From positions 100,862 to 164,861 of the forward strand of contig CAWAOQ010000012.1 of assembly GCA_963783785.1 (NCBI GenBank): DNA of 64,000 nt, written 5' to 3'. Every line of letters starts with the position of its first letter. Within the stretch, counting starts at the first letter, position 1. Made by a program: the position numbers and the translations under genes. The DNA is from CADEEN01 sp963783785 (GTDB lineage: Bacteria; Pseudomonadota; Gammaproteobacteria; Burkholderiales; Burkholderiaceae_C). The notes below the pieces were generated by a model. The model searched no databases and was not told where the DNA came from. It saw only the letters and a list, made by a program, of their open reading frames with translations. Positions 1 through 9,147 of this stretch are shown here, in pieces.

Positions 1-396
1 GACAAGAGCGGCACCCACGCCGCCGAACTGCGCTACTGGAAGTTGGCCAACGTCGACGTGGCCGCCAGCGCACCGAAGGGCTACCAGGCTTGTGGCTGTG
101 GCATGGGCCCGGCGCTGAACATCGCGGCCTCCAGCAACGCGTATGTGCTGGCCGACCGCGGCACCTGGCTCAATTTCAAGAACCGCGCCGATCTGGCGGT
201 GCTGGTCGAAGGCGATACGCGCCTGTTCAACCAGTACGGCGTGATGGTCGTCAACCCGGCCAGGCACCCGCACGTCAAGACCGCACTGGCACAGGCCTTC
301 GCCGACTGGGTGGTGTCGCCGGCAGGGCAGGCGTCGATCGCCGGCTACAAGATCGGCGGCGAGCAACTGTTCTTCCCGAACGCCAAGGCGCAATGA
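1..396 (+). CDS. tupA: Tungstate ABC transporter substrate-binding protein TupA, C-terminal part
   Basis: The frame is open from the first base and ends at TGA 394-396, so only the last 131 residues are present. They contain the TupA-type pattern GMGPALNIA, then DRGTWLNFKNR, LVEGD and a tail with NPARHPHVK and GEQLFFPNA. In this family the periplasmic protein binds tungstate (or molybdate) and delivers it to a TupB/TupC importer. TupB and TupC are not in the window and would normally lie beside this gene. Family assignment rests on recognising these conserved blocks; the anion preference is inferred from the family. The gene is cut by the window edge and shows no internal break. Confidence 0.85.
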   Translation, partial: DKSGTHAAELRYWKLANVDVAASAPKGYQACGCGMGPALNIAASSNAYVLADRGTWLNFKNRADLAVLVEGDTRLFNQYGVMVVNPARHPHVKTALAQAFADWVVSPAGQASIAGYKIGGEQLFFPNAKAQ

Positions 397-525
397 GCCG
401 GCGCGGCATCACGGCCGCGACGATCGGAGCCGGGATCGGCGCTGCGCCGGCCTAGACCGCGCGGCAGCCGGCCGGGCCGTGCGCGCATGGCTGGGGCTCG
501 CATTCGCTTGCCGATCTGACGTCGG

Positions 526-546
526 GGCGCCAACCACTCTGGCGCC
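526..546. repeat. Short inverted repeat in the gap between tupA and pilE
   Basis: The gap from 397 to 678 holds no convincing gene. Within it, GGCGCCA (526-532) and TGGCGCC (540-546) form a perfect 7-bp inverted repeat with a 7-nt loop. There is no T-run after it, so it is a weak terminator candidate for tupA; it could also be an operator for the pilin operon. Nothing else in this gap is supported. Confidence 0.3.
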
Positions 547-678
547 GAGCAACGCGCCGTTTGTCGCGGCAACGGCACCCCTCGTCGCAGGTGCATGCCG
601 GTGTGTGACGTTGTACCGCGATCGGCAGCGGGAACGGTGAAACACTCGCCGCGAATCTGCACGCCAACCCACACACCT

Positions 679-1182
679 ATGGCATCCACCGACTGTCAGA
701 TCCGAGCATCGCGCCGCCGCACGGGCCGGGGCTTCACCTTGATCGAGGTGATGATCGTCGTCGCCATCGTGGCGATCCTGGCGGCGGTCGCCATGCCCGC
801 GTACGGCGACTATCTGCGCCGCGGCCTGCTGCCCGAGGCCTTCACGAACCTGTCCGATCTGCGCGTGAAGATGGAGCAGTACTACCAGGACAACAGGAAC
901 TACGGCAACACCGGCGGCACTGCATGTGCCAACACGGCGACCAATCCGCCGACCTGGAACAACTTCGCTCCCGCCGGCTCGCGTTACTTCACCTACACCT
1001 GCGTGCTCAACGGCAGTACGGGCACCGGCAACCAGGGCTACACCCTGACCGCCACCGGCAGCGCCGGCCGCGCGATCGGGCACACCTTCTCGATCACGCA
1101 CGACAACGTGCAGCGCACCACCGTCTTCAAGGGCGCGACGGTGGCCAAGTCGTGCTGGGTCACGCGGGGCTCGGAATGCTGA
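679..1182 (+). CDS. pilE: Type IV pilin / minor pilin, PilE family
   Basis: A prepilin of about 167 residues that is inserted in the inner membrane and cleaved by PilD before joining a type IV pilus. The class III signal is clear: a basic leader ending RRTGRG is followed by FTLIEVMIVVAIVAILAAVA, with Phe at +1 and Glu at +5 after the cleavage Gly, then a 20-residue hydrophobic helix. The C-terminal half has paired cysteines. The ATG at 679 gives an 18-residue leader; an in-frame ATG at 595 would give an unusually long one. It is the first gene of the minor-pilin operon and its stop overlaps the start of fimT by a few bases. Often this gene lies last in such operons, so its first position is mildly unusual. 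Confidence 0.85.
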   Translation: MASTDCQIRASRRRTGRGFTLIEVMIVVAIVAILAAVAMPAYGDYLRRGLLPEAFTNLSDLRVKMEQYYQDNRNYGNTGGTACANTATNPPTWNNFAPAGSRYFTYTCVLNGSTGTGNQGYTLTATGSAGRAIGHTFSITHDNVQRTTVFKGATVAKSCWVTRGSEC

Positions 1183-1796
1183 CCGGCGCCCGTCACTGGC
1201 GGCGCCAGCGCGGCGTGTCGATGATCGAAGTCGCGATCACGATGGCCCTGGCGGCGATCCTGCTGTTCTCGGTGGCTCCCGAGGTCACGACGATGATCGC
1301 CAACAGCCGCATCCGCAGCAGCGCCGAGTCGCTGCAGCAGGGCCTCCAGCGCGCGCGCAACGAGGCGCTGCGGCGCAACCAGCAAGTCACTTTCTGGCTG
1401 GTCGCACCGAACGCGGCCAGCAACCTGGACAACACCTGCACGCTGTCGTCCAGCGCGGGCGGCTGGGTCGTGAGCATCAACAACCCGAGCGGCAAGTGCG
1501 CGGCGGCCAGCACGGACAGCGTCGACCCGATGTTGATCGAGAAGGCCGTCGGCGGCACCACCGGCAGCGGCGTCGCGGTGTCGGCTCTTCAATCGGACGG
1601 CACGACGGCCGCCACCAGCGTCGTCTTCGATGGCTTCGGGCGCGTACCGACGACGACGGCAATCGCCAGCATCGATCTCGACTACACGAATGCCTCCAAC
1701 AACTTTCGCCCGCTGCGGATCCAGGTCACGCGCGGCGGCGCCGTGCGCCTGTGCGAGCCGCGCGTGACGGCCACCAACGACCCCCGTCGCTGCTAA
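1176..1796 (+). CDS. fimT: Minor pseudopilin FimT/GspH family
   Basis: Predicted minor pilin of 206 residues that helps prime type IV pilus assembly at the inner membrane. The leader MLTGARHWRRQRG is followed by VSMIEVAITMALAAILLFSV, again with Glu at +5 of the mature protein and a long hydrophobic helix. The next block, with RNEALRRNQ at about residues 60-70, is typical of GspH/FimT proteins. The start at 1176 overlaps the end of pilE, suggesting translational coupling. No lesion is visible. FimT and GspH belong to the same family, so the pilus assignment comes from the neighbours pilV, pilW, pilX and pilY1. Confidence 0.85.
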   Translation: MLTGARHWRRQRGVSMIEVAITMALAAILLFSVAPEVTTMIANSRIRSSAESLQQGLQRARNEALRRNQQVTFWLVAPNAASNLDNTCTLSSSAGGWVVSINNPSGKCAAASTDSVDPMLIEKAVGGTTGSGVAVSALQSDGTTAATSVVFDGFGRVPTTTAIASIDLDYTNASNNFRPLRIQVTRGGAVRLCEPRVTATNDPRRC

Positions 1797-1806
1797 CGAG
1801 GACACC

Positions 1807-2254
1807 ATGGCACGACCGATGACCCCCCGGCCCGCGCGGCCAACCCAACGCAGGCCCTCGGGCAGGCTGCGCACGGCACGCGGCTTCGTGATGCTCGAGG
1901 CCCTGGTGGCCGGCCTGATCTTCGCCATCGGCGTGCTCGCCATCGTCGGGCTGCAGTCGGCCATGACGCAGGCCCAGACCGTCGGCAAGTTCCGCGGCGA
2001 TGCCACCTACCTGGCCAGCGAACTGGTCGGCGTGCTGTGGGCCGACCTGCCCAACCTCAACAACTACAACACGGCGCAATGCAGCGGCTATACCCGCTGC
2101 AGCGAGTGGGCGGCCAAGGTCGCGCGCTCGCTGCCGGGTGGCACCGCCACCGTGGCGGTCAACGCCACCACGGGCGTGGTGACGATCTCGATCTCGTGGG
2201 CCACCCGCTCGGGGGTCCAGACCTACTCCACTTCCAGCTGCCGTCGCCGCATGA
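1807..2254 (+). CDS. pilV: Type IV pilus minor pilin PilV, 3' end frameshifted
   Basis: Minor pilin with a long basic leader ending RTARG followed by FVMLEALVAGLIFAIGVLAI (Glu at +5) and a VGLQSAM motif typical of PilV. As given, the frame does not stop but runs into pilW to make one 290-residue product. One frame over, the sequence from about 2230 reads LPAAVAA and then TGA at 2252-2254, which overlaps the pilW ATG (ATGA). That is the usual junction between these genes, so a one-base indel between about 2220 and 2240 best explains the apparent fusion. The 1807 ATG follows an AACGAGGA ribosome-binding site. Confidence 0.8.
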
Positions 2255-3371
2255 AGACCCTGTCGCCACCGCCCCGCGGCCTGCGCCGCCCGAGCCCGCA
2301 GTGCGGGTTCACGCTGATCGAGTTGATGGTCGGGATGGTCATCGGGCTGCTGGCGACCGTCGTGATCGCGCAGGTGCTCGTGGTCTCCGAGGGACGGCGC
2401 CGGACCACCGTGTCCGGCTCCGAGGCACAGGTCAATGGCGCGCTGGCGCTCTACGCCGTGCAGCGCGACGTGCAGATGGCGGGCTATGGCCTGACCGCGG
2501 CGGTTGCGGGCATCGGCTGCGCGATCCGGGCCCAGAACAACGGTGTCGACTACAACTTCACGCTGGCGCCGGTGATCATCACCGACGGTGCGTCGGGCGC
2601 GCCAGACCGCGTGCAGATCATGAGCAGCGCCAAGCAGTCGTACTCGGTGCCGTCGCGCGTCGTCACCGACCACCCGTGACGGCGGCCAATTTCTTCGTCA
2701 GCACGACCGTCGGCACGGCCGACGGCGACTTGATGATCGCCGTGCCCAAGACCATCGATGCCAACAACTGGTGCAGCATCTTCAATGTCAGCGGCACCAG
2801 CGGCACCAGCCAAGTACTCCACACCGCCGGCCCCAGCGGTCCATGGAACCAGGCCGGCGGGCAAACGGTCTTTCCCGCCGCGGGCTACCCGGCCGGCTCG
2901 TACCTGGTCAACCTCGGCCAGTTCGCGACCCGTGAGATCGGTGTCAGCGCCGCGCAGGCGCTCGAGGTCACGACATTCAACACCGCCGGCGCCACGACGG
3001 CCACCGACGAGCTGTTCCCGGACATCGTCAACCTGCAGGCCTTCTACGGCAAGGACACCAACGGCGACGGTGTGGTCGACACCTACGACAACGTCACGCC
3101 GACCACCGCTGCCGGTTGGCAGCAGCTGCGCAGCGTGCGCATCGCGGTCGTCGCGCGCAGCGAGCAACGGGAAAAGGACGGCGACTTCACCGCCACCGAG
3201 CCGCTGTGGGACGTCGGCACCGCGACGAGCGTGACCGGAGCGGTCGCCTGCTACGGCGGCGCCAGCCAATGCGTGACGCTCAAGGTCGACCACCTGCCGG
3301 AGTGGCAGCGCTACCGCTACAAGGTCTACGACTCGGTCGTGCCGCTGCGCAATCTGCTGTGGAGGTCGTGA
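2251..3371 (+). CDS. pilW: Type IV pilus minor pilin PilW, frameshifted
   Basis: Starts at ATG 2251 with leader MKTLSPPPRGLRRPSPQCG followed by FTLIELMVGMVIGLLATVVI (Glu at +5), then an R-D-V-Q-M-A-G-Y-G segment characteristic of PilW. The frame stops at 2677-2679 just after RVVTDHP, but the next frame continues the protein as VTAANFFVSTTVG to the TGA at 3369-3371. Adding one C to the CCC run at 2673-2675 restores one frame of about 373 residues. The C-terminal part includes a block resembling PilW near REKDGDFTATEPLWDVG. PilW works with PilV, PilX and FimT as a priming complex for the pilus. Confidence 0.8.
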
Positions 3372-3372
3372 C

Positions 3373-4035
3373 ATGAGCCCGTCGCTGCACGCCCTTCGCC
3401 GCGCCGGCGCTCAGCGCGGCCTGTCGTTGCTGTTCGCGCTGCTCGCGCTGGTGGCCCTGTCGCTGGCCGCCGTCGGCCTGGTGCGCTCGGTCGGCAACGG
3501 CTCGCTGGTGGTCGGCAACCTCGGCTTCAAGCTCGACGCCACCGCCACCAGCGACCGCGGTGCCGAGCTGGCCATCACCTGGCTGCAGAACAACGTGTCC
3601 GGCGTCACGCTGGACAACGACGTCACTGCGTCGGGCTACTACGCCACCAGCACCGATGCGCTCGACCCCACCGGGCGCAACACGTCGGCGTCGCCGCGCG
3701 CGGTGGTCGACTGGAACAACGACAACTGCGCCACCGCCAGCGGCAGCTACACCGCCTGCCTGCGCGCATCGACCGCCGCCACGGTCGGCGGCAACAGCGT
3801 CAACTGGGTCATCACGCGGCTGTGCGCCTTGGCCGGCAGCAAGGACGACGTCTCGAACTCCTGCGCGACCTCGCTGACCAGCGGCACCCTCGACGACGCC
3901 AACAGCGGCGGGCTCGACTACGCCTCGCCCAAGGGCCTCGGCGCCACTGTCACCAACCCGTACTACCGGGTCGTGGTGCGCACGGTGGGCGGGCGCAACA
4001 CCGTGAGCTACACCGAAACGATCGTGCACTTCTGA
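3373..4035 (+). CDS. pilX: Type IV pilus assembly protein PilX
   Basis: A 220-residue protein starting one base after the pilW stop. It has a short basic leader (RRAGAQRG) and then LSLLFALLALVALSLAAVGL, a hydrophobic helix without Glu at +5, as is common for PilX-type minor pilins. A PilX-like GNLGFKLDA segment follows. The rest has two or three cysteine pairs and ends in a beta-rich TVGGRNTVSYTE segment. Position between pilW and pilY1 supports the name. The reading frame is intact. Confidence 0.8.
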   Translation: MSPSLHALRRAGAQRGLSLLFALLALVALSLAAVGLVRSVGNGSLVVGNLGFKLDATATSDRGAELAITWLQNNVSGVTLDNDVTASGYYATSTDALDPTGRNTSASPRAVVDWNNDNCATASGSYTACLRASTAATVGGNSVNWVITRLCALAGSKDDVSNSCATSLTSGTLDDANSGGLDYASPKGLGATVTNPYYRVVVRTVGGRNTVSYTETIVHF

Positions 4036-4072
4036 TGACGCCCTGCAACCCATCCCGAAATTGAGGCCTGCC

Positions 4073-7000
4073 GTGACGCAACGCTCATCGACCGCCAAGT
4101 TTCGCGCCCGGGTCATCTATGGTGCGCTGATTTCCTTTTCGTTTCAGCTGCAGGCGCATGCGGCTGACATTTCCAACATCCCGCTGGCAACGCAGGCCGC
4201 CGCCACCGTGCGCGCGAACCTGATGTTCATCATGGACGACTCCAGGAGCATGGACTCGGAGTACGTGCCCGACAGCGCGGACTACAGCAACCTGTGCTTC
4301 GGTTCGTCGCGGACCAACGCCATCTTCTACAACCCGAACGTCGTCTACACGCCGCCGCTGAAGGCCGACGGAACCTCATTCGTCAACGCCTCCTTTACCG
4401 CGGCCAAGGAGGACGGCTACGCGTCTTCGAGCAGCACGAAGGACCTGAGCTAGTCGGCAACCTGACCACGCCGTAAACGCGCGTCGGCACCAACAGCTCG
4501 GGCAACGCGATCACCGCGAGGTTCTATTACGCGACCTACAAGACGTCCGTTAACCCGACCACGCCGGCCTGCGGGACGGGCTACGACTGGACCAAATGGG
4601 ACATCGTGACCAGCTCCTCCGGCTGGACGGCCGCGCAGAAGACCAATTACGCCAACTGGTACTCCTACTATCGCAGCCGCATGCTGTCGATGCGCGCCGC
4701 GGTGGGCCGGGCCATGGGCGCGATCGACGCGTCGCGTTTTCGCGTCGGCTATTCGGCCATCACCAGCAACTCCTACGTGTCGAGCAGCGGCTTCCTGCCG
4801 GTCGGCGACTTCGACCAGGGCACGCAGAAGGCCGACTTCTACAGCAAGCTCTACGCCGCGCCGACCACCAGCTACACGCCGCTGCGCCCTGCGCTGGAGA
4901 AGATCGGCAAGTACTACGCCGGGCGACAGCGCAACGGCAGCGCCCTGCCGAGCGGCGCGGTCGATCCGCTGCAGTACTCGTGCCAGCGCAACTACTCGAT
5001 CCTGACGACCGACGGCTACTGGAACCGGGAGGACGAGCCCTCCGACAACTACACGCCCACCCGTCTCAACGGCAGCACCGCGATCGGCAACCCGGACAGT
5101 GGCACGTCGATTCCGCGACCGCGGCGCGACGACGGCAATGCAGGGCACGAACTGGGTCACCGGCGGCTCGGGGGTGTCGAACACGCTGGCCGACATCGCG
5201 GAGTACTTCTTCGACACCGATCTGCGCGACCCGGCTGTCACGGGCACGCCGTGCACCGGCGCGGTCGCCAACCAGAACGTGTGCAACAACAACGTGTCCT
5301 GGGAAAACGTTCCCAATGTGGGCGTCGAGCAGGTGACGCACCAGCGCATGACCACCTACGCGCTCGGGCTCGGCGTGGCGGGCTCGCTGACGTACCGGCC
5401 CGACTACGACACCGCCACCAGCGGCGACTTCTACAGCATCCGCAACGGATCGCTGGCCTGGCCCGACCCGAACGTCGCGAGCACGTCGTACACGGTGATC
5501 AAGCGCGCCGACGACCTGTGGCATGCCGCGGTCAATGGCCGTGGCCGCTACTACAGCGCGTCGAGCCCGGCCGACCTGGTGACGGGGCTGACCGGCGCGC
5601 TGGACACGATCGCAAGCTCCGTGGGCACCGGTGGCGCGGCGGCGACCAGCTCGCAACAGCCGGTGAGCGGCGACAACTTCGTCTACCTCGCCCAGTACAC
5701 CACCGTGCTGTGGGAGGGCAACGTCAAGGCCTTCACGATCGACCCCTCCAGCGGTGCCATTTCGACGACGCCGTTGTGGGAGGCCAGGAACACGCTGCGT
5801 GCGCAGACCGCCCCTGCCAGCGACACGCGCACGATCTACTTCCGCAACGCGTCGGTGTCGGGGACCCAACGGGCGGCTTTCACCTACGCCAACCTCAACG
5901 CGGCAGGGCTGGGCAGCAGTTTCGTCAACGTGTGCCAGACCGGCAACTACAAGCTGTCGCAGTGTGCCTCGCTGGTCGCCCAAGGCGCGGCGGTGCAGAC
6001 CGCCGCGAACGACGGCAACAACATGGTGAACTATCTGCGCGGGCGCCGCGGCCTCGAGGACATCGTCGCCAATGCCACGACCGACCGGCTGTACCGGGCC
6101 CGGACGAACACGCCGATGGGCGACGTCGTCAACGCGGCACCGGTGTACGTGAAGAAGCCGCCGTTCCGTTACGCGGACGCCGGCTACTCGACGTTTGCAT
6201 CGAACCAGGCCAACCGCACCGGTGTCGTCTACGTGGCGGCCAACGACGGCATGCTGCATGCCTTCGACGCCACCAACGGCAACGAGCTCTGGGCCTATGT
6301 GCCGACCGCCGTGATGTCCAACCTCTGGCGCCTCGCCGACGCCAATTACGACGTCAATCACCGCTACTTCGTCGACGGCACGCCGGTCGTCGGCGACGTC
6401 TTCGACGGCACCAACTGGCGCACGATCCTCGTCGGCGGCCTGGGCGGCGGCGGCCGTGCCTACTACGCGCTCGATGTCACCGACCCGGCCAATCCGATCT
6501 CGTTGTGGGAGATCAGCAGCAACGACGATGCCGATCTCGGGCTGACGTATGGCAACCCGGTCATCACCAAGAACAAGGCCGGAACCTGGGTCGTGGCCTT
6601 CACTTCCGGCTACAACAACACGTCGTCGGGTGACGGCAACGGCCACCTCTACGTGCGCAACGCGATCACCGGGGCGTCGATCTCGAAGATCGACACCTTC
6701 ATCACCGGCACGACACCGGCCGGCACGAGCGGCACGCCCAGCAACCTGGGCAAGATCAACCCGTGGATCGAAGACGAGACCAACAACACCGCGGCGCGCA
6801 TCTATGGCGGCGACATGCTCGGCTACATGTGGCGCTTCGACTTCGACAACAACATCGCGCCGGCCGGCAATGAAGCGTTCCTGCTGGGCCGTGCATTGAC
6901 GGCCGCCAGCGTGCCCCAGCCGATCACGACCAAGCCGATCCTGGCCAAGGTCGGCAACGTCGCGACACTGCCGACGGTGACATTCGCCACCGGCCGCTAT

Positions 7001-7534
7001 CTCGGTGCCAGCGACGTCGGCGACACCACGCTGCAGTCGATCTACGTCGTCAAGGACGCGCTGACGTCGACGAGCCTGGGCACGCTGCGCAGCAATGCCG
7101 GCATGGTGCAGCAGACCATGGCGACAGCCACCGTGAACGGTGTGGCGACCCGGCGCGTGTCCGTGCAGCCGGTCGACTGGAGTGCAAAGAGTGGCTGGTA
7201 CATCGATCTGTCGTTGACGGCCGGCGAGCGTGTCAACGTCGACATGCTCCAGACGGGGCGGCTGCTGACCGTCGCCAGCAACATTCCTGCGCCGACCGCG
7301 TGCAACCCGGGCGGCACGTCGTGGCTGTATTTCTTCGACATCAGCAACGGCGAGATCGGCGACGCGCTGCTCAGTGACGCGCTGACGGCAGGCCTGAACA
7401 TCGTCAAGCTCGGTGATACGGTCAAGATCATCCAGTGGGATACGCTGGGCCGGCCACGTGTCACGACCCCGGTGATACCTGGCGGCGCCGGCGCGACGCT
7501 GCGCCGCACGTCCTGGCGCGAACTGATCAACTGA
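4073..7534 (+). CDS. pilY1: Type IV pilus tip adhesin/biogenesis protein PilY1, multiply frameshifted
   Basis: PilY1 is a large secreted protein at the pilus tip. GTG 4073 is preceded by GAGG with good spacing, and a signal peptide ends near LQAHA. An N-terminal von Willebrand-like MIDAS motif (MDDSRSMDS) is followed by a C-terminal Neisseria PilC-type beta-propeller with VYVAANDGMLHAFDA, DGTPVVGDV and GGGRAYYALDVTDP. Three lesions break the frame: a shift near 4440-4453, an in-frame TAA at 4474-4476, and a shift near 5125-5138. Together the pieces give about 1,150 residues, normal for the family. Homology resumes immediately across each lesion, so indel errors are plausible; a phase-variation-like decay of an adhesin cannot be excluded. 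Confidence 0.82.
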
Positions 7535-7552
7535 GGCCTCCGGGACTCCGCC

Positions 7553-7579
7553 ACCCGGGGCCCTGGAGGGCCCCCGGGT
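7553..7579 (+). terminator. GC-rich hairpin after pilY1
   Basis: ACCCGGGGCCC (7553-7563) and GGGCCCCCGGGT (7568-7579) pair almost perfectly around a 4-nt loop, with one bulged C. It lies 19 bases after the pilY1 stop. No uridine tract follows, so it would be an atypical intrinsic terminator or a 3' mRNA-stabilising stem. Confidence 0.5.
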
Positions 7580-7616
7580 CGATGGGGCAGAATTGTCTTT
7601 TGAAGGGCAATTCCCC

Positions 7617-8571
7617 ATGACCAAAGCCTTCGCTTCCCAGGCCGATCTCGTCGCCAAGAAGGTCAGCTTCACCAAGCTGTCCGACAACGCCTACGCCTAC
7701 ACCGCCGAGGGCGACCCCAATACCGGCGTGATCGTCGGTGACGACGCGGTGATGGTCATCGACACCCAGGCCACGCCGGTGATGGCGCAGGACGTGATCC
7801 GGCGCATCCGCGAGGTCACCGACCTGCCGATCAAGTACGTCGTGCTGTCGCACTACCACGCGGTGCGCGTGCTCGGTGCCAGCGGGCTACCGGCCCGAGC
7901 ACATCATCGCCAGCCGCGACACCTACGACCTGATCGTCGAGCGCGGCGAGCAGGACAAGGCCAGCGAGATCGGCCGTTTCCCGCGCCTGTTCCAGTCCGT
8001 CGAGTCGGTGCCGCCGGGGCTGACCTGGCCGACCATCACCTTCAGCGGCCGCATGTCGATCTGGCTCGGCAAGCTCGAGGTGCAGCTGATCCAGTTGGGC
8101 CGCGGCCACACCAAGGGCGACACCGTGGCCTGGCTGCCGGAACAGAAGATCCTGTTCAGCGGCGACCTGGTCGAGTTCGACGCCACGCCGTACGCCGGCG
8201 ACGCCTACTTCAGCGACTGGCCGCAGACGCTCGACAACATCGCCGCATTGCAGCCGCGCGCGCTGGTGCCCGGCCGCGGCGCGGCACTGACCACGCCCGA
8301 GCAGGTGAGCGCCGGACTGGCCGGAACGCGGGCCTTCATCAGCGATGTCTACGCCAACGTGCAGGCCGGCGTTGCCGCGGGCAAGGAACTGAACGCGGTG
8401 TACAAGGACACCTTCGCGAAGCTCAAACCAAAGTATGGTCACTGGGTGATCTTCGATCACTGCATGCCGTTCGACGTGACGCGTGCCTACGACGAAGCCA
8501 CGCAATACCGCGACCCGCGCATCTGGACCGCAGAGCGCGACATCGAGATGTGGAAAACCCTCGAAGGCTGA
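7617..8571 (+). CDS. MBL-fold metallo-hydrolase, frameshifted
   Basis: Metallo-beta-lactamase-fold enzyme of about 318 residues. After the strand DDAVMVIDTQATP comes the first metal motif, here HYHAVRVLGAS rather than HxHxDH. Later come GRGHTKGD (His), FSGDLVEFD (Asp) and FDHCMPFDV (final His). The first half ends in a wrong frame at the GGG of 7884-7886; removing one G continues directly as GYRPEHIIASRDTYD. The ATG at 7617 has an AAGGG site ten bases upstream. It is followed after 10 bases by a VOC protein and then an FAD monooxygenase, so it probably belongs to a catabolic operon. The substrate is unknown; hydroxyacylglutathione-like hydrolysis would be a guess. Confidence 0.75.
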
Positions 8572-8581
8572 GGAGACGAGC

Positions 8582-9119
8582 ATGACCATCCAGCGCATAC
8601 ACCATGTGGCCTACCGTTGCCGCGACGCGAAGGAAACCGTCGAGTGGTACGGCAAGTACCTGGGCATGAACTTCGTCCTCGCGATCGCCGAAGACCACGT
8701 GCCGTCGACCCACGCGCCCGACCCGTACATGCATGTCTTCCTGGACGCCGGGCAGGGCAACGTGCTGGCGTTCTTCGAGTTGCCGAACTCGCCGTCGATG
8801 GGCAAGGACCCGAACACCCCCGAGTGGGTGCAGCACATCGCGTTCAAGGTCGACAGCCTCGACAGTCTGCTGGCCGCCCAGGCACGGCTCGAGGCCGCCG
8901 GCATCGAGGTGGTGGGCCCGACCGACCACACGATCTTCAAGTCGATCTACTTCTTCGACCCCAGCGGCCACCGGCTCGAACTGGCCGCCGACACCGCGAC
9001 GCCGGAGATGAACCGCAAGCTCGACGAGGTCAAGTGGGTCATGCTCGAAGAATGGGCTCAGCACGCGCCGTGCGCCCCGGCATGCCGCCTGGATGCACGA
9101 GAAGGAACTGGCGCAGTAG
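8582..9119 (+). CDS. VOC family (glyoxalase/dioxygenase superfamily) protein, 3' frameshift
   Basis: Vicinal-oxygen-chelate fold protein of about 178 residues starting at ATG 8582 behind GAGGAG. Metal-ligand candidates are the His in IHHVAYRCRD near the N-terminus, the His in VQHIAFKV near residue 83 and a Glu in HRLELAAD near residue 138. The open frame runs far into the next gene, but at about 9060 the neighbouring frame gives TRRAPRHAAWMHEKELAQ and a stop at 9117-9119, a normal C-terminus for this family. A one-base indel near 9059-9062 is therefore likely. It sits between the MBL hydrolase and the FAD monooxygenase. The specific reaction cannot be read from sequence. Confidence 0.72.
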
Positions 9120-9147
9120 CGGCGACATTCCTCGCGACCGACCGGTC

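Noticed and set aside
2037..3371. Single long frame spanning the pilV and pilW region in the third frame
   Set aside because: Its first 200 codons are nonsense in frame and only the part after about 2675 is PilW; it is treated as the second half of frameshifted pilW.
5066..7687. Long minus-strand frame of 873 codons opposite pilY1
   Set aside because: Arg/Val/Ala-rich antisense shadow created by high GC; no recognisable domain, and the plus strand carries PilY1.
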